Numbered from the stretch's first letter, positions 8,439 to 16,714 are shown. The stretch: DNA of 64,000 nucleotides from an alpha proteobacterium AAP38 (GCA_001296005.1 LJHR01000026.1:144211-208210), one strand, 5' to 3'. The notes: generated from the sequence alone by a model not told the origin. Made by a program: numbers and translations.

Positions 8439-9914
8439 TTAACGACGGACGCCAGCACCTATACGCATGGACAGATCGCGCGCCAGTTCGGCAAGTGGCA
8501 CGGACCAGTCACCGGGCCTTTCCTGGCGGAACAGACGGACAGAAGGATACCATGCAGTATCCGCCCGTCCCAGACCCCAGCGCCAGTCGGGAACCGCCGT
8601 GATTAGGATATTCGTGGCAATGCCGATGGCCCCCGCCAGATGGGCCGGCATTGTGCAGCAACTGACCAGAACATCCAGTCGGGAGAGAATGGCAGCCGTG
8701 TCGGCGATGTCGGCAATCTTTGCGCCCAGATCGATGGTGCCTGGTGGCAATGAATACCGCGCCAGTTGCTGCCGTCCGCCCCCCACCTGCACCACGACCG
8801 GGCTGATCCCCGGAATGGACATCAGTGGCAGCAACTGATCCAGGCTGAGGGAGCGTTCAAGATCGCGGGCATTGTCGGGATTGCCGGCCCATACAAAGCC
8901 AACCCGTAATCGACGCGCCTCTGAGAGACGGGATTCCCAACGGGCGGCAAGCACCGGGTCGGGATGCAGATAGGGCACCCTGCCCGGAACGTGCCCGGCA
9001 TCCCTAACAAAGAGGCCCGGCAGTGACATGCATGGCAGAATGCCATCCACGGGCGGAACCGGCATCCCCTCATCGAGGAATGCTTCCACACCTGGAAAAT
9101 CGGCCAGCAGCCGGCGCATGGGGGCCGGGCGCTGCATGATGATACGCACCCCTTCCGCCGCCAGCAGAGGCAGGAACCGCAATATCATGAGGATATCGCC
9201 CAGCCCCTGCTCCACCGTCACCAGCACCCGCATCCCGAATACCGGCCGTTGCGTCAGAAAGCGTAAGCCGAACGGTGCCGCTCTGGCGCCCGCCGGCCCA
9301 TCACGACGAAATTCGTGCAGCATCCAGCCGCGCGCCATGTCCCCTGTGAGAAGGCGCAGCAGCGACTCGTTCCAGCGCGCTCTGTTTCCCTCCGACGTGC
9401 CGACGGCCCCGCGGCGGCCAGCCTCGGTGAAGGCGCAAAGGGCTGCATCCACCGCCCCGGTCGCATGCAGCGCTGCCCCCAGCGAGTTCCAGTTTGCTGC
9501 GGAATCCGGTTCCAGCGCACAGGCGTGGCGCAACGTTACCGACGCCTCCGCAGCCCTGTTGCTCCCCAGCTGTGCCAGACCAAGATTGCGCCATGCACCA
9601 GCCATGTCGGGCGCAAGCGCGACGGTCCGCGCATAGGCAGGGACGGCGCGCGCATTGTCGCCAGACGCCCGATAGGCGTTGCCCAACAGCAGGTGTAGAG
9701 CAGGCATATCGGGAGCACCGATGAGGGCAGCCTGAAAAGCCTCAATGGCCTCCTGCGGCCTATGTAGTCGCAGGAGAGCCTGCCCCAACTGGGCCTGGGC
9801 ATAGGAATCCTTGGGATCAAGCAAGACGGCCTTCGCGGCGGTAAGCTGTGCACCCGCCGGGTCGCCATCGGCCAGCAACTGCTCCGCCTGCCGGGCGAAA
9901 AATCCCGCTTCCAT
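8439..9914 (-). CDS. TPR protein with C-terminal glycosyltransferase-like domain (FlmG-like candidate)
   Basis: The first ~200 residues of 491 are tandem TPR helices (for example AQAQLGQALLRLHRPQEAIEAF and AWRNLGLAQLGSNRAAEA). The rest resembles GT-B/heptosyltransferase-like domains: EQGLGDILMILRFLPLLA, then RVGFVWAGNPDN, and a DLSMRIGAG end. Caulobacter FlmG has the same architecture, TPRs that bind flagellin plus a transferase domain that adds pseudaminate. Its place directly upstream of flagellin and near pseI supports a flagellin glycosyltransferase; substrate is inferred. Two other proteins of this layout lie at 10.7-12.7 and 19.8-21.8 kb. This copy has a Cys-Cys (LVSCCTMPAH) where the sister at 10.7 kb has GVDTAVIH. 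Confidence 0.75.
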   Translation of the reverse strand: MEAGFFARQAEQLLADGDPAGAQLTAAKAVLLDPKDSYAQAQLGQALLRLHRPQEAIEAFQAALIGAPDMPALHLLLGNAYRASGDNARAVPAYARTVALAPDMAGAWRNLGLAQLGSNRAAEASVTLRHACALEPDSAANWNSLGAALHATGAVDAALCAFTEAGRRGAVGTSEGNRARWNESLLRLLTGDMARGWMLHEFRRDGPAGARAAPFGLRFLTQRPVFGMRVLVTVEQGLGDILMILRFLPLLAAEGVRIIMQRPAPMRRLLADFPGVEAFLDEGMPVPPVDGILPCMSLPGLFVRDAGHVPGRVPYLHPDPVLAARWESRLSEARRLRVGFVWAGNPDNARDLERSLSLDQLLPLMSIPGISPVVVQVGGGRQQLARYSLPPGTIDLGAKIADIADTAAILSRLDVLVSCCTMPAHLAGAIGIATNILITAVPDWRWGLGRADTAWYPSVRLFRQERPGDWSVPLAELARDLSMRIGAGVRR

Positions 9915-10016
9915 GTTTTCCGCCCCACCATGGCCCTGCCTGACGGCACCATGTCACAGAGGCGTTAAATAAATCCAGACGGCAAGCCAGAACAATTCGA
10001 TCCAGAATTAAATAAA

Positions 10017-10046
10017 ATGCCGGAGACCTGACGGGTGCTCCGGCAT
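10017..10046 (-). terminator. Rho-independent terminator
   Basis: A perfect 9-base stem (ATGCCGGAG and complement) with a 12-base loop. On the minus strand it is followed by TTTTATTTAATT. It ends the 10075-10551 gene and separates it from the TPR gene downstream. Confidence 0.85.
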
Positions 10047-10074
10047 ATCAAGATAAAACGGTCGAGAACTGAAA

Positions 10075-10551
10075 TCAGGCGACGAAATTGACCGTGCCCA
10101 CCACGTTGCCGCCTCCAGCGATCACCACGGTCGGTGACGCTGCCACGGTCGGCGAAACGGTGGTCGCACCGGCACCGGCAAAGCCTGCAGGGGCAGAGCC
10201 GCTGATTGCGCTGATCCCGCCGCGCGCCAGGGCTAGAAGCTGATTCCCACCGGAACGCTCACCCGTGTTGGAAGATGCTTCCGAAACACCTGCCTCCCGA
10301 CCACGCAGCTGATACTCGCGAACAACGCGCTTCGACGGGTATTGCGTCTCGACGTCACCGCTGCCGCCATCGCGGAACAACAGAACAGCAACCGCAGCAT
10401 CGCTGTCATATTGCAGGACGGGACTGACATAGGGCAGGTTGGATGAACGGGCCGGAGGGGCTTCAGTCAAACGCTCCTCAGCCGCGGCGCTGCTTTGCGT
10501 CACCGCAGACACATAAGGCGTTGATACGCTCCTGATCCCCTCAATCTGCAT
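10075..10551 (-). CDS. Hypothetical protein of flagellar region
   Basis: A 158-residue protein starting MQIEGIRSVSTPYVSAV. It has a charged middle (QYPSKRVVREYQLRGRE near residues 72-88) and a low-complexity Gly/Ala/Val tail. No signal peptide or membrane segment is seen. I prefer the ATG at 10551, with AGAAGG about 9 bases upstream, over an ATG 19 codons earlier. It has its own promoter space and a strong terminator, so it is a single-gene unit between two TPR-glycosyltransferase genes. I do not recognise the family. Its short, repeat-flanked N-terminus recalls rod/hook-associated exported proteins, but this is weak. Confidence 0.6.
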   Translation of the reverse strand: MQIEGIRSVSTPYVSAVTQSSAAAEERLTEAPPARSSNLPYVSPVLQYDSDAAVAVLLFRDGGSGDVETQYPSKRVVREYQLRGREAGVSEASSNTGERSGGNQLLALARGGISAISGSAPAGFAGAGATTVSPTVAASPTVVIAGGGNVVGTVNFVA

Positions 10552-10745
10552 GGCCGTAAGCCTTCTCGTAGACCGGTGAACATTAGCGCAGCTCAACGGA
10601 ACACGCAAACGGAATCTTTGAAACCGCTAAATATGCAGAATCATTGAGGAGTCACGAACCCCATCCCCACTATACGGATGATACCATTTTCATTTGGCCA
10701 ACAGAGATATGGCAAAAAGATAAGCTTGAAATCCAACAGTTTGAC

Positions 10746-12668
10746 TTATCCAGATCTTTTGGGTGGTGACAGCGCCAGCGCGTTAACCAATTCGGCGATT
10801 GCGAGGCGCCAATCAGCCCATTGTCTCTGCCTGAAAAGACGCAACTCCGGATACCAGGGGTTGTCTGCCCGATGGCGCAGCCACCGCCAGCAGCCATCAA
10901 AGCGCGACAGCACCCAGGTCGGCCTGGCCAGCGCCGCCGAAAGATGGATGACAGCCGTATCCACACCGATCACCAAATCCAGTTCACTGACCAGTGCCGC
11001 GGTATCGGCGAAATCCGTCAGTTCATCTGTCCAATCATGCAATGGGAAAGGCGCCTGCGCTGCCTCAGCTGCCTTGGGTCCCTTCTGGAGGCTGACATAC
11101 GTAATGCCGGGGAGCGTGCCCAAGATCGCCAATTGCGACAGGGACAGGCTGCGTCTTTTGTCCGTTGCCGCCGCCCGCGGATCACCCTCCCGCGAATCCC
11201 CGGCCCAGACCAACCCCACCCTCAATCCCGGCAGATCGCGCAGCCGTTGACGCCACAGATCATGACGATCCGACGGGGCCGAGAGATATGGTACCTGCGC
11301 TGGAATGTCTGTCAGATTGCAGGTACCAAGGCGCAACGGAAGGCCCAGCAAGGGACAACGGCATGATACCGTCTCTGGCACCGGCGCTCCCAGCCGTTCA
11401 ACCGCGATATCCGACGGCAGGCTTTCACGGAACAGCCTGACCAGGGCCGGCTGCACCTGCAACAGCACATTCAGGCCCCGCGCCCTCAGCAACGGCAGAT
11501 AACGCACAAACTGCAAACTGTCGCCATGCCCCTGCTCCGCATGGACCAACAGGATGGCGCCTGACGGCAAGCTGCTGCCGTCCCAGACGGGGAGGGCACG
11601 CAAGACGGGGGAAAGGCTGAAGCCCGGTATGTCCCACCGCCATTCATATTCCCGCCAGCCTTCAACAAAATCCCCGGCTATCAAGCGGGCCTGCGCGCGT
11701 TGCCAATGCACCACGGGCATTGACGGGGCGAGTTGCAGCGACCGCTGATAACAGCGCTCCGCCCCCTCATCATCACCCAGATCACGCAGAAGCGTACCGA
11801 GATTGAGATGGGCGGGCAGATTATCCGGATCAATCACAATGGCGGCATCGAACGCCTGACGGGCGTCTTCCAGAAAGCCCTGGCCATGCAGGGCAACACC
11901 CAGCGCCACGAGGGGCCCAGGCCGGCCAGACGACCCGACCGCAGCCTGGCGCGCTGCGGCGGCAGCCTCCTCGAAACGCCCCAGGATGGAAAGCACATCC
12001 GACCGCGCCAGCAGGGCGGCGCCATTATCCGGCTCCCGCGACAGCACGGCATCGAACAGGGCCAGCGCCTCCTGATGTCGTTCCGCCCGCAGCAACGCAA
12101 TGCCCAGGCGATTGGCGATGACGGTATTGGCCGGCGACAGGCGATGCGCTTCTGTCAGCAATGACACAGCCTCGGGCCGGTTCAGAAACTCTCCATCAGT
12201 ACAACGGTTGAAAAGCACCGCCGCCAGATTGCCGGCTGCGGACGGCAAACCGGGTACCAGCACCAGGGCCCGGCGCAACAGCACCTCCGCCTCCTGCGGG
12301 TCCGTGCCGGCAAGCAGGGCACCCTGCTCCGCCAGGGCCTCCGCCTGCTGGGCGGGGTTTGCATCCAGTTGGGTAATGGCCGTGGCAAAGGCCTGCCGGG
12401 CCGCCGCCGGGTCACCGGACTGCCGCAGGGCGATACCCAGATTGTGCCACCAATCCCCGCGGCCATCCTTCATCCGCAGGGCCGTGCGCAATGCCTTCAC
12501 GGCAGCGCTTGCCTTGCCCTGGGAAAGGCATGACATGCCCAGCAGGTAATGTATTTCCGCCAGCGCGGGTGCCGCGACCAGGATATCCCGATAGGCAGCC
12601 TCCGCCCCGGCCCAATCGCCCGCCTGATGGCGTGCGATGGCCTGATCGATCGCTGAATTGACATCCAT
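10746..12668 (-). CDS. TPR protein with glycosyltransferase-like C-terminal domain, second copy
   Basis: A 640-residue protein. About residues 5-360 are TPR repeats (GDWAGAEAAYRDIL, then NLGTLLRDLGDDEGAERCYQRSL and more). The C-terminal ~260 residues form a GT-B-like domain with HAEQGHGDSLQFVRYLPLL, RVGLVWAGDSREGDP, and a donor-site-like GVDTAVIHLSAALARPTWVL. The ATG at 12668 is 2 bases from the stop of the preceding lipoprotein gene, so translation is coupled. The layout matches FlmG-type flagellin glycosyltransferases. Because it is also downstream of the tfuA-ycaO genes on the same strand, it could be read with that operon. Substrate not provable here. Confidence 0.75.
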   Translation of the reverse strand: MDVNSAIDQAIARHQAGDWAGAEAAYRDILVAAPALAEIHYLLGMSCLSQGKASAAVKALRTALRMKDGRGDWWHNLGIALRQSGDPAAARQAFATAITQLDANPAQQAEALAEQGALLAGTDPQEAEVLLRRALVLVPGLPSAAGNLAAVLFNRCTDGEFLNRPEAVSLLTEAHRLSPANTVIANRLGIALLRAERHQEALALFDAVLSREPDNGAALLARSDVLSILGRFEEAAAAARQAAVGSSGRPGPLVALGVALHGQGFLEDARQAFDAAIVIDPDNLPAHLNLGTLLRDLGDDEGAERCYQRSLQLAPSMPVVHWQRAQARLIAGDFVEGWREYEWRWDIPGFSLSPVLRALPVWDGSSLPSGAILLVHAEQGHGDSLQFVRYLPLLRARGLNVLLQVQPALVRLFRESLPSDIAVERLGAPVPETVSCRCPLLGLPLRLGTCNLTDIPAQVPYLSAPSDRHDLWRQRLRDLPGLRVGLVWAGDSREGDPRAAATDKRRSLSLSQLAILGTLPGITYVSLQKGPKAAEAAQAPFPLHDWTDELTDFADTAALVSELDLVIGVDTAVIHLSAALARPTWVLSRFDGCWRWLRHRADNPWYPELRLFRQRQWADWRLAIAELVNALALSPPKRSG

Positions 12669-12669
12669 G

Positions 12670-12972
12670 TCAGGTGCCCGCCTTTGGCGCGGGGGGGGTG
12701 GGGGCAGGCTTGGCGGGCGGGGGTGGCTTTGCCGCGGGTGCCGGTGTCGTTGGTACCGGTGCCGGGGCGGGCGATGTTGCCGGGGGCGGGGCGGGAGCCG
12801 CAACAGGGGCCGGAGCCGCAGGGGCCGCTACCGTGGCTGGAGCCGGGGCCGGCGGGCGGGTCGGAACATACATGTAATTGTCGTTCACCTGGCTTTCATG
12901 GCTGGCGCAGGCCGATAGGGCCAGACCCAGCACTAGGATCACCATATTCCGAGCGTCAGATGCCTTCTTCAC
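12670..12972 (-). CDS. Proline/alanine-rich lipoprotein
   Basis: The sequence MVILVLGLALSAC is a lipobox with the acylated Cys, preceded by KKASDAR, giving a normal lipoprotein signal if translation starts at GTG 12972 (about 100 residues). A GTG at 13008 would add 12 residues. After the Cys come ~20 ordinary residues, then a long tail of Ala-Pro repeats ending PAPKAGT, which could span the periplasm or bind peptidoglycan. It is coupled to the TPR gene downstream and starts ~40 bases after the Crp-family gene. The function is not known. Low-complexity codon use makes the opposite strand look open too, but only this frame has a signal peptide. Confidence 0.6.
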   Translation of the reverse strand: MKKASDARNMVILVLGLALSACASHESQVNDNYMYVPTRPPAPAPATVAAPAAPAPVAAPAPPPATSPAPAPVPTTPAPAAKPPPPAKPAPTPPAPKAGT

Positions 12973-13013
12973 GCCACGCCACCAGCTTGCCGATTCCCGC
13001 CGATACACTACGC

Positions 13014-13709
13014 CTAGCGCGAGACCTGATCTAGGAAGCTTTCATCATGCACAATGATGTAGCCGTTACGGTAGGAAATGGCCCCTGCTGTCTGGAACTG
13101 CTTCAACGTCTTGTTCACGCTTTCCCGCGACACGCCCAGCATATTGGCCAGATCTTCCTGGCTGACGAAGGTGGTGATGCGTGTACCGGCATCGGTGGCG
13201 CGGCCATAGGCCTGGGACAGCATGAGGATGCGCTTTGCCAGTCGGCGCGGTACGTTGAGGAAAACCGTGTCCTCGATGATCGCGCTTGTCCAGCGCACCC
13301 GTTCGCACAGAACCGTCATGAGGCGAACGCAGAGATCAGGACGCTGCAACAGAAACGGCATGAAATCGCGGCGGTCGATCCGCAGAAGTTCCGTGGCCTC
13401 CTGCGCCACCACCGTTGCCGTCCGCTCGCCACCATCAAGCATGGCGATCTCCCCGAACAGGGAGCCCGTATCAAGGATGTTCAGCAGCATGACCTTCGCC
13501 TCATCCGACTCGGTCTGTACCGCCACCCGTCCACGCAGAATGACATAGAGGCTGTCGCCAGGGTCACCCTTGGCGAAGATACGCTCCTCCGCTGCGGCCC
13601 GCCGAACCTTGGCGAACTCCAGCATCGCTTCCATTTCAGTGTCGTCTAATACCGCGAAAAGACTGTTGCGGCGCAGAAGCGCGGTATCTAAGGCAGGTGC
13701 CACTGACAT
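13014..13709 (-). CDS. Crp/Fnr-family transcriptional regulator
   Basis: A 231-residue regulator. The cyclic-nucleotide-binding fold spans about residues 15-130 and contains SLFGEIAMLDGGERTATV, which closely fits the phosphate-binding cassette (FGE-AL-RTA) of cAMP-responsive members. A winged helix-turn-helix follows with VSQEDLANMLGVSRESVNKTLKQF near 180-203. There is no N-terminal Cys cluster, so it is not an Fnr oxygen sensor. RBS AGGGGG precedes the ATG. It lies 79 bases downstream of tfuA on the same strand. A perfect TGTGA-N6-TCACA site sits upstream of the peptide gene at 16171, so it may control that operon; the link is inferred. Confidence 0.9.
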   Translation of the reverse strand: MSVAPALDTALLRRNSLFAVLDDTEMEAMLEFAKVRRAAAEERIFAKGDPGDSLYVILRGRVAVQTESDEAKVMLLNILDTGSLFGEIAMLDGGERTATVVAQEATELLRIDRRDFMPFLLQRPDLCVRLMTVLCERVRWTSAIIEDTVFLNVPRRLAKRILMLSQAYGRATDAGTRITTFVSQEDLANMLGVSRESVNKTLKQFQTAGAISYRNGYIIVHDESFLDQVSR

Positions 13710-13724
13710 CCCCCTGTCATCTCC

Positions 13725-13749
13725 GGGGGAACGGTAACCACGTTCCCCC
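13725..13749. repeat. Inverted repeat upstream of Crp-family gene
   Basis: Perfect 9-base arms (GGGGGAACG and complement) around a 7-base spacer, 16 bases upstream of the regulator start. It could be a weak terminator for tfuA or an operator for autoregulation. There is no T-run. Confidence 0.5.
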
Positions 13750-13788
13750 TACATTGCCAGGATTGATGCCGCGGCAGGAAAATGCAAG

Positions 13789-14538
13789 TCAGACGGGCAT
13801 TGCCGATGCCGGACGGGCCACCCGCTCCCACATGGCCGTATGCTCGAAAGCGTAGATCGGTCGGACGCTGAGGGTGCCACTGGCCAGCGTATCGCGCACA
13901 TGGGTCAGCAGGGACACGGCATCCTCGCGCTTCTGATCGGCCCGCCCGATGGTCAGCCAGTCACGGAAAGCGGACAACTCGAAAGGATCGGCCTCGCCTT
14001 CCTCCTCCGCCTCGCGCAGGACTCGACCATAATTACGGTCGCGGTAACAGAGATCCTTGGCAATCTCCTCCAGGCGCCGCCGTCCCTCTACCGAGAGGAT
14101 GGCAGCGGCATGCGCGTCGGACAGGGTGCGGCGGATATTGACCATGGCTTCGGACAGCGAAGGATAGCCAAGCTCCGCCGGTCCATGGGTGACTGCCACC
14201 TCGTCATCATCTTCCAGCCGACCATCGGCGAAGGCCTGGAACACGGCCCCATGGCCTTCCATCCCGAACGTATGCAGTTCGGCTGCCCGCAGGGCCCCCA
14301 TGCTGGCCGCCCCAAACACCGGGATACCGCGCGCCATGGCAAAAAGGATTTCCTTGTGCCAGACGGCAGGGACATTCCCGAAATAGCCATCAATGATGAT
14401 GATGGCCGCCGGATTATCCTGAACTGCGCGCAGCACGTCGCCCTGTGCGACAGGCGGTCGGAAATCAGCGTTCAACACCTTGCGCGCGGCGGATACAGGC
14501 AGGGTGGGGCCCAGGAAGACGATCACAGGATTGCTCAT
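13789..14538 (-). CDS. TfuA-like protein
   Basis: A 249-residue protein with the TfuA core: VIVFLGPTLP at the start, IIIIDGYFGNVPAVWHKEILFAMARGIPVFGAASMGALRAAEL near residues 46-90, then GYPSLSEAMVNIR. TfuA was named from the trifolitoxin locus of Rhizobium. In archaea TfuA with YcaO makes a thioamide on methyl-CoM reductase, and bacterial TfuA-YcaO pairs install thioamides in peptides. TfuA is thought to help deliver sulfur or recruit enzyme to substrate. It starts 18 bases after the ycaO stop. With the small peptide at 15.9 kb this forms the minimal set of a thioamide-type RiPP locus. Confidence 0.9.
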   Translation of the reverse strand: MSNPVIVFLGPTLPVSAARKVLNADFRPPVAQGDVLRAVQDNPAAIIIIDGYFGNVPAVWHKEILFAMARGIPVFGAASMGALRAAELHTFGMEGHGAVFQAFADGRLEDDDEVAVTHGPAELGYPSLSEAMVNIRRTLSDAHAAAILSVEGRRRLEEIAKDLCYRDRNYGRVLREAEEEGEADPFELSAFRDWLTIGRADQKREDAVSLLTHVRDTLASGTLSVRPIYAFEHTAMWERVARPASAMPV

Positions 14539-14556
14539 GGTCTATCCCTCCAGGGG

Positions 14557-15795
14557 TCAGGCAAGCCCGGCGGCGCGGCGCCCGCGCGCACCCAGGCTAT
14601 ATTGCGACGTCGCATCCACACCTTCGAGGCCCGGCACCACAACCCGGACAACGGGGATGCCGATCTCGGCACGGGTCAGGTCTACAACGACGACATCTTC
14701 GATACCGACATTGGTAAGGCGCTGCCGCAACTCGCCCAGGTCACCGCGCAGGGATTGACCGCGCCATCCCTTGATCTCGTTGAAGTCACGTACTGTAGCG
14801 CCCAGACGGATGCGGTTCAGCCACAGCATCTGCTGCTCTTCCGCCAGGAAATGATCATATTCCTCGCGGCGCATGTCATCGCGCGCACCGGAGATGAAGG
14901 TCAGCCGGCTTTGCGCAGCCTCGGTCAGGGCGCGGGACAGCGCGATTTCCGGCACCAGATTCGTGCCATAGCCGGCGGCCGGGCGCACCGTCGTCCCCAG
15001 GCCGGCATCGGCCTGAACAATGCGGGCCAGGAAGGTGGGGACCCCGATATCGGACGTCAGGTCCCACACCCCAACGGCAACACCGGCATGGGCGAAGCGT
15101 GCCAACAGCGCACGGCAAGCCGGATCGGCGATGGTTTCCAGGTCAACGCGGGTATCTTCCTGCGCCTCTTCGGGCAGCAGATTCCACAAGGTGCGGGCAT
15201 CCCGCTCAATCACTTCGGAAAGACCGTGGATCACCGCCTCGATCCAGTGATTGCCCGACGCCAGACCGTTCGACGTGGCCTGAAAACAGCCATGACCCGT
15301 TGGCAGCGGCAGGGTATAGTTGCTGTGAACCATCTCATACGGGATCCACAGGCTGTTGCCATCCCGGAGATTGGTGCCCTCCGCCCACAGCAACTGATGG
15401 TGCGGGGTGTAGACACTGTCCATGTTGCAGGGAAGCAGATCGGGGTCCACCACGGGCAGCGAGTAGCGCAGATCCTCATAGGAACCGATACGCAGCGACA
15501 GGTGCGAGGCCCGTTCCGCATGCCAGCTTTCAATGCTTTCCATCACCGCAGACGCCTTGGCCGCAGCCAAGGTGACGCCTTTACCCTGCGAAACGGCCAA
15601 ACCGCGAGAATTGGGGCGGTTGACCATGACGACGGGAATACCGATCGTGTCCAGGCCGGTAACATTGGCCACGCGGGTGATGCCGAATAACGGGAACAGC
15701 GGTTTAACACGGGCCAGCGTCTCTTCCGCCGAGACTAACCGGCGCCATTGCGGGGCTTCCAGATTGTCCCAGTCGGTCAAGCGAACCTGATCCAT
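14557..15795 (-). CDS. ycaO: YcaO cyclodehydratase/thioamidation family protein
   Basis: The 412-residue protein carries YcaO ATP-site motifs: SQGKGVTLAAAKASAVMESIESWHAE (residues 69-94) with the Mg/ATP glutamates, and SGNHWIEAVIHGLSEVIERDA about residues 181-201. YcaO enzymes use ATP to activate a peptide backbone amide for azoline, amidine or thioamide formation. The C-terminus ends GARGRRAAGLA and lacks the PxPxP tail common in azoline-forming members. That, and the TfuA partner, favour thioamidation (inference). No E1-like or ocin-ThiF partner is in the window. RBS AAAGGGAA precedes the ATG. The candidate substrate peptide lies 86 bases upstream. Confidence 0.92.
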   Translation of the reverse strand: MDQVRLTDWDNLEAPQWRRLVSAEETLARVKPLFPLFGITRVANVTGLDTIGIPVVMVNRPNSRGLAVSQGKGVTLAAAKASAVMESIESWHAERASHLSLRIGSYEDLRYSLPVVDPDLLPCNMDSVYTPHHQLLWAEGTNLRDGNSLWIPYEMVHSNYTLPLPTGHGCFQATSNGLASGNHWIEAVIHGLSEVIERDARTLWNLLPEEAQEDTRVDLETIADPACRALLARFAHAGVAVGVWDLTSDIGVPTFLARIVQADAGLGTTVRPAAGYGTNLVPEIALSRALTEAAQSRLTFISGARDDMRREEYDHFLAEEQQMLWLNRIRLGATVRDFNEIKGWRGQSLRGDLGELRQRLTNVGIEDVVVVDLTRAEIGIPVVRVVVPGLEGVDATSQYSLGARGRRAAGLA

Positions 15796-15843
15796 TGCCG
15801 TTCCCTTTCACATTCAATCAGATACGCAACAACACCGGTTGGG

Positions 15844-15869
15844 GCTGCCCCGGAATCCTCCAGGGCAGC
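15844..15869 (-). promoter_or_regulatory. Hairpin between precursor peptide and ycaO
   Basis: GCTGCCC and GGGCAGC form a 7-base stem with a 12-base loop, 13 bases after the peptide stop. There is no T-run. Such partial barriers commonly let the short precursor mRNA accumulate over the enzyme mRNA; this role is inferred. Confidence 0.45.
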
Positions 15870-15881
15870 ACCCACCAGTCG

Positions 15882-16058
15882 TTACATCTTGGCCATATGC
15901 AGATCGGCACTCGCGAAGTGCAGGTCGGCGGAAGCGCCATTATCCATCGCGCGCTGCGCCGGAACGCGGCCGCGGGACAGGTTCTGCTCCTCGGTCACAA
16001 CCACGGCCCCGTTCGGGCCAATACGGTACAGGCGGCCATCGGCACCACGCGTCAGCAT
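15882..16058 (-). CDS. Candidate RiPP precursor peptide with tandem ASADLH repeat
   Basis: A 58-residue peptide starting MLTRGADGRLYRIGPNGA, with AAGGAG at an ideal distance before the ATG. The N-terminal ~41 residues would be the leader. The end, ASADLHFASADLHMAKM, holds two heptad copies (ASADLHF, ASADLHM). The two copies use different codons for nearly every residue (Ser TCC/AGT, Asp GAC/GAT, His CAC/CAT), so the repeat is kept at protein level and is not recent slippage. It is the first gene of the ycaO-tfuA strand and has a CRP-type site upstream. Repeated cores are known in thiovarsolin-type YcaO/TfuA precursors. Which residues are modified is unknown. I recognise no described family. 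Confidence 0.75.
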   Translation of the reverse strand: MLTRGADGRLYRIGPNGAVVVTEEQNLSRGRVPAQRAMDNGASADLHFASADLHMAKM

Positions 16059-16170
16059 ATGTGTTCTCCTTGGATTACAGCTTAGAGTTTGTTCGAGTGA
16101 CAACCTGACAACGCAGAGCGCATGTGTCTGGCCTCGCCAATGACCGTAATCCGGCACGTCCGTTTTGCTG

Positions 16171-16186
16171 TGTGAAGTGGTTCACA
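16171..16186. promoter_or_regulatory. Perfect CRP-type operator upstream of the peptide gene
   Basis: TGTGAAGTGGTTCACA matches the TGTGA-N6-TCACA consensus exactly. It lies 113 bases before the peptide ATG and 102 before the divergent ribbon-helix-helix gene. A second half-palindrome, TGTGTTCACA, follows at 16214-16223. The Crp-family regulator at 13.0 kb is the likely binder. Confidence 0.65.
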
Positions 16187-16287
16187 GCATCGTATGCAGA
16201 AGGAACGCTATGGTGTGTTCACAAAGCGCGGCCGATCGCATCAAAGGGCGATAGGCATCCACTTGATCCAGAAAGGCGAGGTCGCCG

Positions 16288-16626
16288 ATGAACGCTCCGC
16301 ATTCCCGTAACGATATTACGGTCTATGAGCCCCACGATCTGGAGATCGATGGGCAGCTGATCAGCCACAATGTCTGGGTTGACGGACATCGGACCAGTGT
16401 TCGCCTGGAAGCCGTGATGTGGCAGGCACTGCATGAAATCGCTGAACGCGAAGGGTTCAGCATCCATCAGGTGATCACGATCGTGTCGCGCCGCCAGCAC
16501 CAGAACGCGTCGCTGACCGCCACGATCCGGGCCTTCCTGGTGGCATATTATCGCGCCGTGTCCAAGGGCGTGTCGACCATGCTGCTGCGTGATCTGTCCG
16601 ACCTGCCGGCCGATCTCAAATTCTAG
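16288..16626 (+). CDS. Ribbon-helix-helix domain protein
   Basis: A 112-residue protein whose middle, GHRTSVRLEAVMWQALHEIAEREGFSIHQVITIV, fits the RHH_4 (DUF4411-like DNA-binding) pattern: a short strand followed by two helices. The tail SLTATIRAFLVAYYR extends the fold. Such proteins are small dimeric repressors. It is divergent from the peptide operon across a 229-base region containing the CRP-type site, so it may repress the shared region; this is inferred from position. GGCGAGG lies about 10 bases before the ATG. A terminator hairpin follows at 16662. Confidence 0.75.
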   Translation: MNAPHSRNDITVYEPHDLEIDGQLISHNVWVDGHRTSVRLEAVMWQALHEIAEREGFSIHQVITIVSRRQHQNASLTATIRAFLVAYYRAVSKGVSTMLLRDLSDLPADLKF

Positions 16627-16661
16627 ACCCGACCGGATCTATCCGGCCTTGCCAGTAAAAC

Positions 16662-16690
16662 AGGAGCGGCCGCAAAGCGGTACCGCTCCT
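16662..16690 (+). terminator. Terminator after ribbon-helix-helix gene
   Basis: AGGAGCGG pairs with CCGCTCCT (8 bases, 13-base loop) and is followed by TTTATTTG. It lies between convergent genes. Confidence 0.8.
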
Positions 16691-16714
16691 TTTATTTGCG
16701 CAAGCCGTTATGGC

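Noticed and set aside
14603..14614. Fourth TGCGACGTCGCA copy as a parS site
   Set aside because: It lies inside ycaO coding sequence, 24 kb from the others, so it may be chance codon use; not listed as a site.
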